Below, one piece after another: positions 35,713 to 44,444 of a stretch of DNA of 64,000 bases (the stretch's first letter is position 1; each line of letters starts with the position of its first letter). The translations under genes were made by a program, and so were the position numbers. Under the pieces are notes generated by a model. The model saw only the letters and a list, made by a program, of their open reading frames with translations, ran no database searches and was not told where the DNA came from. Origin of the DNA: Solibacillus sp. FSL H8-0538 (lineage in GTDB: Bacteria > Bacillota > Bacilli > Bacillales_A > Planococcaceae). The stretch lies in NCBI RefSeq assembly GCF_038003525.1, contig NZ_JBBOPI010000001.1, positions 3,244,501 to 3,308,500 of the forward strand, read 5' to 3'.

Positions 35713-36738
35713 CTAAACATGATCTTCACTTGAACCTGATACGTATTCTTTATTAAACAGGAACAACTTAAACAATAAATAAAGCGATGGGATTAGAAGA
35801 CACGCCCCTAGTACAAAAGCAATGACAAGCGCAATCGCCATCGCTTTATTCGTAAAGCTGTCATGAATGGTTAAATACGGGTAAAGTAAATACGGATAAT
35901 GTGAAATGCCGTAAGCGAAAAACGCAAAAGCAAATTGGCTAAAGAGTAAAATAACTGCTAACCCGTATTTTTTTCTCTTCCAAATGAGACCTATTGTAAA
36001 AAGGAATATTACCGCAGATATTCCAAACATCCACCACAAGTCGACCATATTTTGAAAGCGCACGGGGTTATGCCCTTTGAATTCCACAATAATACCCGCT
36101 GCCGCTATTACAAGCGGAGCTGCCCATATCAGCGCGTATCTTCTCATCAAATCAGAAGCCCGTAAATCATTTGCTTTCCATGCATACCATGTTAAAAAAA
36201 TAGACGAAATATACAACACGGCAACAATACTCAGCACAACGATACTCCATGTTAACGGGCTTTGAAATAGCGCTGTATAATCTAGCTGTGGCTGCCCATT
36301 TACCATGTTGACAAAGCCACCTTCAGAAATTGTAAAGACCACTGACAAGGAAGCTGGAATGAGGAGTCCTGCAATACCGTAAGCCGTTACATAACCCTTG
36401 TGTCCAGTTGTGCCGTATGCTTCAAACGCGTAATAAGCACCACGAATTGATAGTAGGAGTAGTGATATACTTACCGGCACGAGTAAAGTGGTCCCATAAT
36501 AAAAGGCGGTTTGTGGGAAGAATCCCACCATTCCAACAAAGAAGAATACAAGAAATACATTCGTTACTTCCCATACTGGAGATAAATAGCGTTTTATTAT
36601 TTTGCTTAAAATATCCGAACGATTGGTCAGTACACTATATGCATTAAAGAAGCCTGAACCAAAATCAATCGAAGCCACAATGACATACCCAAACAGAAAT
36701 GCCCATAATACTACAATGCCGAGAATTTCTAAACTCAT
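35713..36738 (-). CDS. cydB: Cytochrome bd-type quinol oxidase subunit II
   Basis: CydB is the second large membrane subunit of the bd oxidase. It has about nine helices in 341 residues, starting MSLEILGIVVLWAFLFGYVI and with the conserved acidic residue in SIDFGSG near 24. Length and sequence type agree with B. subtilis YthB (340 aa) of the ythAB pair rather than the main CydAB. The start overlaps the cydA stop by four bases (ATGA), so synthesis is coupled. A cydS-like frame follows directly. Confidence 0.9.
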   Translation of the reverse strand: MSLEILGIVVLWAFLFGYVIVASIDFGSGFFNAYSVLTNRSDILSKIIKRYLSPVWEVTNVFLVFFFVGMVGFFPQTAFYYGTTLLVPVSISLLLLSIRGAYYAFEAYGTTGHKGYVTAYGIAGLLIPASLSVVFTISEGGFVNMVNGQPQLDYTALFQSPLTWSIVVLSIVAVLYISSIFLTWYAWKANDLRASDLMRRYALIWAAPLVIAAAGIIVEFKGHNPVRFQNMVDLWWMFGISAVIFLFTIGLIWKRKKYGLAVILLFSQFAFAFFAYGISHYPYLLYPYLTIHDSFTNKAMAIALVIAFVLGACLLIPSLYLLFKLFLFNKEYVSGSSEDHV

Positions 36739-38081
36739 ACCAAATCACCGCCCTTCGCTGCTGTACGATCTGCAATTTCCCGCTCAATTGAATTTTCCTT
36801 GAACATGCGGTGAAGCGCTAAAATACTACCAATTGCGAGCAAAATATAAAGTAAGCAAAATAAGATAAGCATCATATCAACACCATCACTTGTTGTCGCT
36901 CCTTCTTCTGTTCGCATAATGCCGCGCAGTATCCATGGCTGCCTTCCTACTTCTGCAAGCCACCAACCCGTCTCTATTGCAATAATGGATAACGGTCCCC
37001 CGGCAACAATCAGCCAGTTATACCATTTAGACTGAACAAATACCCAACCACGCCATTTCGCAACTAAGTAAACCAAAGTCAATGCGGTCATAAAAATACC
37101 AATAAACACCATGATATTAAATAAATAATGGATATATAGCGGTGGAATTTCATCCTCTGGGAACTGATCTAGCCCAATTACCTCAGCATTAGGATTATTA
37201 TGCGCTAAAATACTTAGCCCCCAAGGAATTTTAATCGAATATTTTACTTTTCCGTCCTCTAATATTCCAAATAAAACAAGTGATGCACCTGCCTCTGTTT
37301 CAAAATGCCACTCCGCTGCGGCAAGTTTCTCTGGCTGATACTCTGCTAAGTATTTTCCCGAAAAATCACCAACTCCAATTGTTGCCACAGAGAAGATGAA
37401 CCCGAGCTTCATTAATAAATATAATGCCTTCTTATGATAAATATGGTCCGATCCACGTAGTATGCGATAGCCTGCAATAGAAGCTAATACAAAAGCGGAT
37501 GTCATATACGCTGTTGTTAATACATGTGCAACCTTTGTTGGCATTGCAGGATTAAACATCGCTAATAGTGGTTGGATATTCACAAGCTGTCCATTCACTA
37601 CGTCAAACCCTTGCGGCGAATTCATAAAGGCGTTCACAATGGTAATAAATACTGCGGACATCGATGCACCAATTGCTACTGGAATGAGTAAGAGCATATG
37701 CTTTTTCTGGCTATCAAAGCGATCCCATGTGTATAAATAAATGCCTAAAAAAATAGCTTCAAAAAAGAAGGCGAACGTTTCCAAAAATAGTGGTAGCGCA
37801 ATGATTTGCCCGGCTAGTTGCATAAAATTCGGCCACAAAAGGGAAAGTTGAAGGCCAATTGCTGTACCGGTGACAACACCAACTGCTACGGTAATGACAA
37901 AGCCGCGCGCCCAACGTCTTGCCAATAAAATATAATGCTCATCGCCACTTTTATAGCCTACCCACTGTGCAATCATAATCATGAGCGGTATACCGACCCC
38001 AATTGTTGCATAAATAATATGAAAAGATAACGTAATCTCTGTTAGTACGCGACTCCAAAATACTGCGGATTCATTTATCAA
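36735..38081 (-). CDS. cydA: Cytochrome bd-type quinol oxidase subunit I
   Basis: CydA carries hemes b558, b595 and d and oxidises menaquinol. The first conserved histidine is in SFHIIYATIG near residue 21, and the GRQPW motif (EVGRQPWILRGIMRTEEG) is near residue 390. The quinol loop is short. The 448 residues fit the YthA type (B. subtilis 442). Start is TTG, because GGGGAG lies seven bases upstream and no ATG is in position. A 31-codon membrane ORF ends 12 bases before it. Such alternative bd oxidases help under low oxygen or inhibitory conditions; this is known for the family and not shown here. Confidence 0.92.
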   Translation of the reverse strand: MINESAVFWSRVLTEITLSFHIIYATIGVGIPLMIMIAQWVGYKSGDEHYILLARRWARGFVITVAVGVVTGTAIGLQLSLLWPNFMQLAGQIIALPLFLETFAFFFEAIFLGIYLYTWDRFDSQKKHMLLLIPVAIGASMSAVFITIVNAFMNSPQGFDVVNGQLVNIQPLLAMFNPAMPTKVAHVLTTAYMTSAFVLASIAGYRILRGSDHIYHKKALYLLMKLGFIFSVATIGVGDFSGKYLAEYQPEKLAAAEWHFETEAGASLVLFGILEDGKVKYSIKIPWGLSILAHNNPNAEVIGLDQFPEDEIPPLYIHYLFNIMVFIGIFMTALTLVYLVAKWRGWVFVQSKWYNWLIVAGGPLSIIAIETGWWLAEVGRQPWILRGIMRTEEGATTSDGVDMMLILFCLLYILLAIGSILALHRMFKENSIEREIADRTAAKGGDLV

Positions 38082-38093
38082 TTTCCATCTCCC

Positions 38094-38189
38094 CTAACTA
38101 CCAAAAATTCGGCCTACAATGGATAGCAACATAATTGCTGCAACAAAAAAACTTAAAATGATTAAATATTTCTCCTGTTTTTTATACAT
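38094..38189 (-). CDS. Tiny single-helix membrane protein, 31 aa, upstream of cydA
   Basis: The frame MYKKQEKYLIILSFFVAA continues IMLLSIVGRIFGS and stops 12 bases before cydA. A basic N-terminus of seven residues precedes one hydrophobic helix. AGGGAG lies nine bases before the ATG, and a longer frame reading through it from further upstream has no site. Its place at the head of the cytochrome bd unit suggests an accessory subunit or assembly peptide. I know no named family that fits. Confidence 0.55.
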   Translation of the reverse strand: MYKKQEKYLIILSFFVAAIMLLSIVGRIFGS

Positions 38190-38249
38190 ACACCCAACTC
38201 CCTTACTTGCACTATATCCATTTATAAGACGTTTAAATACTTCACTACA

Positions 38250-38297
38250 TAAAAAAGAACCTGTAAAAAGAGCGATACACCGCATCTCTTTACAGGC
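38250..38297 (-). terminator. Terminator of dgkB
   Basis: CCTGTAAAGAGATGCG and CGCTCTTTTTACAGG pair, followed by TTCTTTTTT on the minus strand. It lies just after the dgkB stop and resembles the SET-gene terminator. Confidence 0.8.
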
Positions 38298-38304
38298 TAA
38301 AATT

Positions 38305-39219
38305 TTATATTCGGTCCTCTTCACGAATATCGTCAATTGGTACGAATACTTCTATATGTCGTTTTAAGTTTTGGAAAATAGCTGGTGCATCGCCGCCGTA
38401 TTCGCCGTCTAGATTTAAATGAACTTCTTCATCTGACGTCACAAAGACTCGGCTTGCTTTGCGGTAAATCACTCGCTCATCATTTAAATGCTCGCCTCGT
38501 AATGTAAGGGAGGCAATGCGAACAAAATCTGCAATGGAGCATTCTTTTAATACCATTACGGTGAACAGCCCATCATTAATCGATGCATCTGGTGCAATTT
38601 TTTCAAAGCCGCCCACAGAGTTTGTCAGGCCACATAAAAACATCATTGCATTACCATCAAAGATCTCATCGTCTATTTCAATTCTCATATGCGTTGCTTT
38701 AATTGATGGAATCATTTCAATCCCTTTTAAATAATAGGCAAGCTGACCAAGTACCGTTTTCATCTTACTGGGTACCTCATACGTTAACTCCGTAATACGA
38801 CCACCCGCCGCAATATTAATAAAGTAACGGTTGTCATTTAATAGGCCGACATCAACAGGAATCGTGTCGCCTTTCGTAATAATGTCCACCGCTTCCTCAA
38901 TTTTACGTGGAATATGCACTGCACGTGCAAAATCATTCGTTGTCCCCATTGGAATTAAGCCTAGCTTTGGTCGCTTTTCGTACTGGCTAATACCGGCAAC
39001 GACTTCATTTAATGTTCCATCGCCTCCAACAGCAATAACAATATCAAATTCGCGTTCTACTGCAATTTTCGCTGCATTTTCCGCGTCACCCGCGCAAGTT
39101 GTGGCGTGACAAGACGTTTCATAGCCTGCAATCTCTAGCTTTTCGAGTACTTCTGGTAAATGCTTTTTAAACACCTCTCGTCCAGACGTAGGGTTGTAAA
39201 TAATTCGCGCTCTTTTCAT
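38305..39219 (-). CDS. dgkB: Diacylglycerol kinase DgkB
   Basis: DgkB phosphorylates diacylglycerol released during lipoteichoic acid synthesis and returns it to phospholipid synthesis. The DAGK catalytic signature IAVGGDGTLNEVVAG is near residues 64-78, the N-terminal RIIYNPTSGRE near 5-15, and GTTNDFARA near 95. At 304 residues it is the size of B. subtilis DgkB (303). I take the third of three close Met codons because CAGGATGATG lies before it and it matches the B. subtilis start. In B. subtilis dgkB also lies near gatCAB and rlmCD. Confidence 0.93.
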   Translation of the reverse strand: MKRARIIYNPTSGREVFKKHLPEVLEKLEIAGYETSCHATTCAGDAENAAKIAVEREFDIVIAVGGDGTLNEVVAGISQYEKRPKLGLIPMGTTNDFARAVHIPRKIEEAVDIITKGDTIPVDVGLLNDNRYFINIAAGGRITELTYEVPSKMKTVLGQLAYYLKGIEMIPSIKATHMRIEIDDEIFDGNAMMFLCGLTNSVGGFEKIAPDASINDGLFTVMVLKECSIADFVRIASLTLRGEHLNDERVIYRKASRVFVTSDEEVHLNLDGEYGGDAPAIFQNLKRHIEVFVPIDDIREEDRI

Positions 39220-39265
39220 GTTCATCATCCTGATTTTCGTATTTAAAAATATTACGTATTAGGCT

Positions 39266-39298
39266 AATAAAAAGTTCCTACACAAGAGTAGGAACTTC
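39266..39298 (-). terminator. Terminator of the thioredoxin-like gene
   Basis: AAGTTCCTAC and GTAGGAACTT form a perfect stem, followed on the minus strand by TTTTTATTAG. It lies directly after the stop. Confidence 0.85.
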
Positions 39299-39303
39299 TC
39301 CAT

Positions 39304-39867
39304 TTATCTTTTTAATGCAGTATTTACTTTTGCTTTAAAATCTTCATAAACGTAAGACCATAGTTGTGGATTCTCTACGTATTGTTTACGCATATTATCA
39401 TACATCGCTTTTTGCGCTTCTTCAAATGATGCGTCTTCTTTATCAGGTAAGTTTGCACGCATGTCCATTACAAATTCTTGTAGTTGCGGTGCACGAGGAC
39501 CCCACTGACCAACGACTTCCCCTGCTTCATTTAAAAGAAGATAAATCGGAATAGCACGTCCACCATTTGTTAAATAGCGGTCGATTAAGTCTGTATCTGC
39601 ATCACGAAGCACTGTTCGCACTTCTAAATCAGCTGCTTCTGCAGTTTTACGGATAATTGGATTGTTAATCATTGCATCGCCGCACCAGTCTTCCGTAATC
39701 GCTAAAATGTGGATGTTTTTTGCCGTTAGCTCTTCAATAAACGCGTCCCCTGCTGGCACTTCGAAGCCTTTATAAATAGCAAAGCTTTGTTCTTTTAATT
39801 GAGACATGCCGTCCATATAGTCAGCCATTAACTGGCCTTGCTCAAAATATTGTTGTTCTGTTTTCAT
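39304..39867 (-). CDS. Thioredoxin-family protein (Thioredoxin_9-like)
   Basis: The protein has a thioredoxin-like fold with AITEDWCGDAMINNPI near residue 58-73, where canonical thioredoxins have WCGPC. Only one cysteine is present (WCGD), so disulfide reductase activity is doubtful. A cis-proline motif is seen in GGRAIPIYLLL near 103-113. About 187 residues is typical for this subfamily, which is widespread but uncharacterised in Bacillus. GGAGGG lies upstream of two adjacent ATGs; the second has better spacing. An R1 repeat and the terminator of the P5C dehydrogenase gene lie upstream. Confidence 0.8.
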   Translation of the reverse strand: MKTEQQYFEQGQLMADYMDGMSQLKEQSFAIYKGFEVPAGDAFIEELTAKNIHILAITEDWCGDAMINNPIIRKTAEAADLEVRTVLRDADTDLIDRYLTNGGRAIPIYLLLNEAGEVVGQWGPRAPQLQEFVMDMRANLPDKEDASFEEAQKAMYDNMRKQYVENPQLWSYVYEDFKAKVNTALKR

Positions 39868-39927
39868 CATTTATCCCTCCACTACTAGTATTAACCATAT
39901 TGTGCATGGAATTTCTCCAAAATACAA

Positions 39928-40010
39928 TTAGAAATACACAACTCGCCCAAAATAGGGCGAGTTGATGTCCTTATTTATGTGGATGGAAAATTTCACTTAC
40001 TTACCCACAA
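39928..40010 (+). repeat. R1 double-hairpin repeat, copy e
   Basis: Hairpin 1 is at consensus (CAACTCGCCC/GGGCGAGTTG). Hairpin 2 is decayed: TGTGGATGGAAAAT against TTACTTACCCACA. The repeat ends where the terminator of the P5C dehydrogenase gene begins. Confidence 0.82.
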
Positions 40011-40044
40011 ATAAAGCCGTACCAAAATATCATGGTACGGCTTC
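40010..40044 (-). terminator. Terminator of the P5C dehydrogenase gene
   Basis: AAGCCGTACC and GGTACGGCTT form a perfect stem with a 10-base loop. The minus-strand tail is TATTTG, so the T-run is modest. Confidence 0.75.
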
Positions 40045-40069
40045 TCTCGTTTATGAGTGATTCGTGAGA

Positions 40070-41614
40070 TTAAAACATTTCAGAAGTTGTTTTTGCTTGT
40101 AAATGCAGTTGTAAGTAATCAGGACCACCAGCTTTTGAATCGGTGCCTGACATATTGAATCCACCAAATGGTTGGTAACCTACGATTGCACCTGTACATC
40201 CACGGTTGAAGTAAAGGTTTCCTACGTGGAATTCTTCGCGCGCATATTCTAAATTCAGACGATTTTTTGTAATAACAGCCCCTGTTAACCCGTACTCTGT
40301 GTCATTTGCAATCGAGATTGCCTCTTCAAATGAATCTGCTTTTGCAATGGCTACGACTGGTCCGAAAATTTCTTCTTTCATAATGCGCGCTGATGGTTCT
40401 ACATCGACGAAAACTGTTGGTTGTACGAAATAACCAACTGAATCATCCGCTGTTCCCCCTGCTACAAGACGCCCTTCTCCTTTACCGATTTCAATGTACT
40501 CAGAAATTTTCTTGAATGCATTTTGATCGATTACTGAGTTTAAGAAGTGTGATGGATTTGTTGGGTCTCCAACTGTTAACTCCTTTGTAAGCTCTGTTAC
40601 GCGAGCTACCACTTCATCGTACACATCTTTTACGATGACTACGCGTGAACAGGCAGAACATTTTTGACCTGCAAAGCCGAATGAAGATTTCACAATTGAT
40701 TGTGCAGCTAATTCTAAATCCGCTTCTTTATCAACAACAATCGTGTCTTTTCCACCCATTTCAGCAATGACACGCTTAATCCAAATTTGGCCATCGTTTA
40801 ACACAGACGCACGCTTGTTAATACGTAGTCCGACATCACGTGAACCAGTGAAACTAATGAAGCGTGTTAGTGGATGATCAACTAAATAGTCCCCTACCTC
40901 CGCACCATTTCCAGGTACAAAATTGACTACCCCTGCTGGAAGACCGGCTTCTTCTAGCACTTCGATAAATTTATATGCAATAACAGGTGTTGTAGATGCT
41001 GGCTTTAATAATACGGTATTGCCCGTAACAACTGCCGCTACCGTTGTTCCTGCCATAATGGCAAACGGGAAATTCCATGGTGAGATCACAATACCGATAC
41101 CTAATGGGATGTAGTCATAACGGTTGTATTCATCAGGGCGACTTTCAACAGGTTGGCCATCTTTTAAACGCAACATTTGGCGACCATAATATTCTAAGAA
41201 ATCGATTGCTTCCGCTGTTTCAACATCTGCTTCGTTCCAAGACTTACCAGCTTCTTTTGTTAATAGAGCTGAGAATTCATGCTTGCGACGGCGAATAATT
41301 GTTGCCGCTTTAAATAATACATCTGCACGTACTTCCGGTTTTACTTTTTTCCATGTTTTAAATGTTTCATTCGCAGCTTGCATTGCTTTTTCAGCTAGTT
41401 CTTGATCCGCTTTTGATACGCGACCGATTAATTGCGCTTTGTTTGCTGGGTTATAAGAATTTATTTTGTCTGCTGTAGTGATGCGTTCACCACCAATAAT
41501 TAGTGGATAATCAGCACCTAATTGTTGCTCCACCTTTGCTAATGCCTCTGTATACGCTTGTTTATTCTCTTCCACACTAAAATCTGTAAATGGCTCATGT
41601 TTATAGTTAATCAT
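40070..41614 (-). CDS. pruA: L-glutamate gamma-semialdehyde (P5C) dehydrogenase
   Basis: This NAD-dependent aldehyde dehydrogenase performs the second step of proline catabolism and the last step of arginine catabolism, making glutamate. At 514 residues it matches the B. subtilis RocA/PutC pair (515 each). It contains the substrate channel [12 protein letters not shown] near 170, the catalytic Glu block [12 protein letters not shown] near 284, and the catalytic cysteine in [15 protein letters not shown] near 316-330. It is divergent from the regulator gene and close to putB and putP, so it is part of a proline-use locus. GGAGG precedes the ATG. Whether it is the PutC or RocA type cannot be decided by eye. 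Confidence 0.93.
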   Translation of the reverse strand: MINYKHEPFTDFSVEENKQAYTEALAKVEQQLGADYPLIIGGERITTADKINSYNPANKAQLIGRVSKADQELAEKAMQAANETFKTWKKVKPEVRADVLFKAATIIRRRKHEFSALLTKEAGKSWNEADVETAEAIDFLEYYGRQMLRLKDGQPVESRPDEYNRYDYIPLGIGIVISPWNFPFAIMAGTTVAAVVTGNTVLLKPASTTPVIAYKFIEVLEEAGLPAGVVNFVPGNGAEVGDYLVDHPLTRFISFTGSRDVGLRINKRASVLNDGQIWIKRVIAEMGGKDTIVVDKEADLELAAQSIVKSSFGFAGQKCSACSRVVIVKDVYDEVVARVTELTKELTVGDPTNPSHFLNSVIDQNAFKKISEYIEIGKGEGRLVAGGTADDSVGYFVQPTVFVDVEPSARIMKEEIFGPVVAIAKADSFEEAISIANDTEYGLTGAVITKNRLNLEYAREEFHVGNLYFNRGCTGAIVGYQPFGGFNMSGTDSKAGGPDYLQLHLQAKTTSEMF

Positions 41615-41648
41615 TTAAAATTCCTCCTAATGTTTAGCGCAATATAAT

Positions 41649-41687
41649 ATTGCACTCTATTATTCTTAATTAACTCAATTGTGCAAT
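41649..41687. promoter_or_regulatory. Candidate operator: inverted GTGCAAT boxes
   Basis: ATTGCAC (41649-41655) and GTGCAAT (41681-41687) are exact inverted repeats about 25 bases apart, between the P5C dehydrogenase gene and the divergent regulator gene. The same GTGCAATAAT core occurs about 100 bases upstream of putB. This is a plausible binding site for the local regulator. Confidence 0.5.
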
Positions 41688-41791
41688 AATTCGTTGCTTA
41701 AATCAACATTTTTTTCTGTTTTATTTAAAATAATCCGAATTTTATATCAGGCATGCTAAAATAATAAAATAGAGAAGGAGCTGAAAAGTGT

Positions 41792-43090
41792 ATGAAACCT
41801 AGCGATCTTAGCAAGGTATATGAGTTCATGACAGAACAAATCCAAACTGGCTTATGTGCAATCGATGAAAGCGGTCGAGTCATAATATATAATAAAAAAA
41901 TGCGTGAACTAACGGGTGAGTCGATTCAAGAGGTTGCACAACGATTTGTTTCAGAATCATTAGACTTCAATCATGAGCACAATATTTTACATAACGTACT
42001 CCAATCTGGACAGTCCTTATGCCATGTTAAACATACATTTTGGAATAAAAAAGGTGAAGAAGTAACAATTATTAGTGACTACTTTCCACTTGTCCAAGAG
42101 GATGGTTCAAAAATTGCTATTCAGTTTGCTCGTGATGTTTCACAACTAGAGTTTTTAATGGATCGACCACTGAGTCGCTATGGTGCGCCGTTAACATTCG
42201 ATATTATTACGGCAGTTTCAACAGCAATGCGTCAAGTTATTCAGCAAGCAAAAATTGCTGCCATGGGTCGGATTCCAGTTTTGTTAATTGGTGACTCCGG
42301 AACCGGAAAAGATATGATTGCAGAAGGGATTCACCATGAGCTAGCAGAAAAAAATGAAATGTTCATTACGCTTATTTGTCACCGCAATGAAGATATGTTA
42401 TTAAAACAACTAGAAACCTATATTGCCGAAGCTGAAAATTACACCTTCTTTGCAGTACGTATAGAGTATCTTTCAATGTCAGCACAAGATCGTATTACAA
42501 AACTGCTCGAAGCACATAAAGAGCGTAAACATGTGTTTATTGCAAGTATTGGTGAAGACCCAATTGACTTAATTCAGCAAGGACGATTATCCAAAAATTT
42601 ATACTATTTATTTTCAAATTTAACTATTAAAGTACCGTCATTACATGAAAGACGTGAAGATATTATGCCCTTCATCGAAGACTATTTTTCTCGTAGACGC
42701 ATCAACTATGGGATTCATGTAAAAGGCTTATCAAAAGAAGTCGAACAAGTTTTTCTAAATTATGATTGGCCAGGTAATTTAAAAGAACTTGAGGTTTTGC
42801 TTGATGATATTAGTCTACTCCTAACAAATGAAGAATATGTGGAAATGTCGATGTTACCCGCCTATTTCAAGTGGAAACTAAAGCAAACACAGTCACCAAA
42901 AGAAAGTAATCCACTCTTATTGAACTTTAATAATGAGCAGGGGTTACGTCCATTAGATGAGTATTTGCGTGAAGTAGAAGACTACTATATTGCATATGCG
43001 CTGCAACTCAATGACGGCAATATTTCACAAACAGCAAAAGCGCTAGGCATTCATCGCCAAGGCTTACAATACCGTCTAAAACGAAAATAA
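41792..43090 (+). CDS. PAS/AAA+/Fis-type regulator lacking GAFTGA, likely of proline use
   Basis: The domain order is that of RocR-type activators: a PAS sensor (residues about 10-115), a sigma-54-interaction AAA+ domain with Walker A IGDSGTGKDMIAEGIHHE near 167-184, and a C-terminal Fis helix-turn-helix (NISQTAKALGIHRQGLQYRLK). The sigma-54-contacting GAFTGA loop is absent, and the Walker B position reads FFAVRIEYLS instead of an acidic pair. It therefore cannot work as a classical sigma-54 activator. Its position between the P5C dehydrogenase gene and putB-putP points to control of proline catabolism. B. subtilis PutR belongs to a different family. Confidence 0.82.
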   Translation: MKPSDLSKVYEFMTEQIQTGLCAIDESGRVIIYNKKMRELTGESIQEVAQRFVSESLDFNHEHNILHNVLQSGQSLCHVKHTFWNKKGEEVTIISDYFPLVQEDGSKIAIQFARDVSQLEFLMDRPLSRYGAPLTFDIITAVSTAMRQVIQQAKIAAMGRIPVLLIGDSGTGKDMIAEGIHHELAEKNEMFITLICHRNEDMLLKQLETYIAEAENYTFFAVRIEYLSMSAQDRITKLLEAHKERKHVFIASIGEDPIDLIQQGRLSKNLYYLFSNLTIKVPSLHERREDIMPFIEDYFSRRRINYGIHVKGLSKEVEQVFLNYDWPGNLKELEVLLDDISLLLTNEEYVEMSMLPAYFKWKLKQTQSPKESNPLLLNFNNEQGLRPLDEYLREVEDYYIAYALQLNDGNISQTAKALGIHRQGLQYRLKRK

Positions 43091-43097
43091 GGACAAC

Positions 43098-43134
43098 CGG
43101 CTCCCCCTTCATTAAGGAAGGAGTCTTTTTTTAT
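43098..43134 (+). terminator. Terminator of the regulator gene
   Basis: GGCTCCCCCTTC and GAAGGAGTC form an imperfect stem around ATTAAG, followed by T7. It follows the regulator stop by a few bases. Confidence 0.7.
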
Positions 43135-43420
43135 GCAAAAAATTAATGCGTTTATATATTAAGAAATTAAAGAATAGATAAATTATACAAAAAAGGAGAA
43201 TAAATATTCATAAACTAGTATTTTCCTATAACTTTTGTGCAGATTTACTATTTCTAAAATTATAAAAAATAAAATTATTCAGGCTAAAAACCTTGATAAA
43301 TCAACATTATAAAGTGCAATAATCTGAAAATAAAAAAAACAATATTCCCTTTTTAAAATTTTTACTATATACTCACTTCAACGTTAACTTATTTTTTATA
43401 CACTAGGAGGATACATTCAC
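43135..43420. promoter_or_regulatory. AT-rich control region of putB with one GTGCAAT box
   Basis: This roughly 290-base region has no gene. GTGCAAT at 43314-43320 repeats the motif found as an inverted pair upstream of the P5C dehydrogenase gene. I see no convincing sigma-54 type GG/GC promoter and cannot fix the sigma-A boxes; TATACA near the 3' end is one candidate. Confidence 0.4.
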
Positions 43421-44395
43421 ATGAAGTTAAAGGACCTTTTTATTTCTCTTTCGGAGAATAGAACATTAAATTCTGCTGCACAAAAGTACGGTCTTAAATT
43501 CGGGGCGCAAAATGTCGTTGCAGGTACAAATATCGACGAAGCAATCGAAAGCATCAAGGAATTAAATAAACATGGCATTTCATGCACAATTGATAATTTA
43601 GGCGAATTTGTTTTCGAAAAATCTGAAGCACTTGCAGCAAAACAGCAGATTTTAGCTGTGATTGAACGAATTAATGCCGACCAAGTGGATGCACATATTT
43701 CACTTAAACCTTCTCAGCTTGGTTTAGATATTGATTATGATTTTTGTTATGAAAACTTAAAAGAAATCGTGTCAATTGCTCATCAGTATGGTATATTTGT
43801 TAATTTCGATATGGAAAATTATACTCGTCTTCATACGTCATTCCAATTGCTAGAGTCATTAAATGAGCACTATGACAATGTGGGTACAGTTATTCAAGCG
43901 TATTTCTTCGAATCAGATCAAAATATTGAGCGTTATAAAAACTTCCGTCTACGTCTGGTTAAAGGGGCATACAAAGAAGACCCAAGTGTAGCATTCCAAA
44001 CGAAAAAAGAAATTGATCAAAAATTTATCGAGCAAATTGAGTATCATCTACTCCACGGTAAGTTCACGTCGATTGCTACACATGACCACAATGTGATTAA
44101 CCATGTAAAGCAGTTTGTTAAACAGCATCAGATTTCGAATGAGAAATTTGAGTTCCAAATGCTGTATGGCTTCCGTAAAGATATGCAACTCAGCCTTGCC
44201 AAAGAAGGTTACAACTTCTGTACTTATTTACCGTTCGGAAGTGATTGGTACGGTTATTTCATGCGTCGCCTAGCTGAACGCCCACAAAATTTAACGCTAG
44301 TAACAAAGCAAGTATTTAATAAAAAGACCAATATGCTACTTGGTATTGGTACAGCCGCATTTGTCCTAGGACGTGTTACAAAACGTAAGTCGTAA
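43421..44395 (+). CDS. putB: Proline dehydrogenase
   Basis: This FAD enzyme oxidises proline to P5C, the first step of the pathway completed by the P5C dehydrogenase in this locus. The TIM-barrel PRODH motifs are HISLKPSQLGLDIDY near 92-106, VNFDMENYTRLH near 126-137 and FRLRLVKGAYKE near 176-187. The C-terminal substrate/flavin region FGSDWYGYFMRRLAERPQN is near 275-293. At 324 residues it is about 20 longer than B. subtilis PutB because of a short hydrophobic tail (MLLGIGTAAFVLGRVTKRKS). AGGAGG lies before the ATG. putP follows 49 bases later, so an operon is likely. Confidence 0.93.
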   Translation: MKLKDLFISLSENRTLNSAAQKYGLKFGAQNVVAGTNIDEAIESIKELNKHGISCTIDNLGEFVFEKSEALAAKQQILAVIERINADQVDAHISLKPSQLGLDIDYDFCYENLKEIVSIAHQYGIFVNFDMENYTRLHTSFQLLESLNEHYDNVGTVIQAYFFESDQNIERYKNFRLRLVKGAYKEDPSVAFQTKKEIDQKFIEQIEYHLLHGKFTSIATHDHNVINHVKQFVKQHQISNEKFEFQMLYGFRKDMQLSLAKEGYNFCTYLPFGSDWYGYFMRRLAERPQNLTLVTKQVFNKKTNMLLGIGTAAFVLGRVTKRKS

Positions 44396-44444
44396 TAAGG
44401 AAAAAGAGGAATGGTTCAACATTTAAAACAAGGGGGGCATTTAT

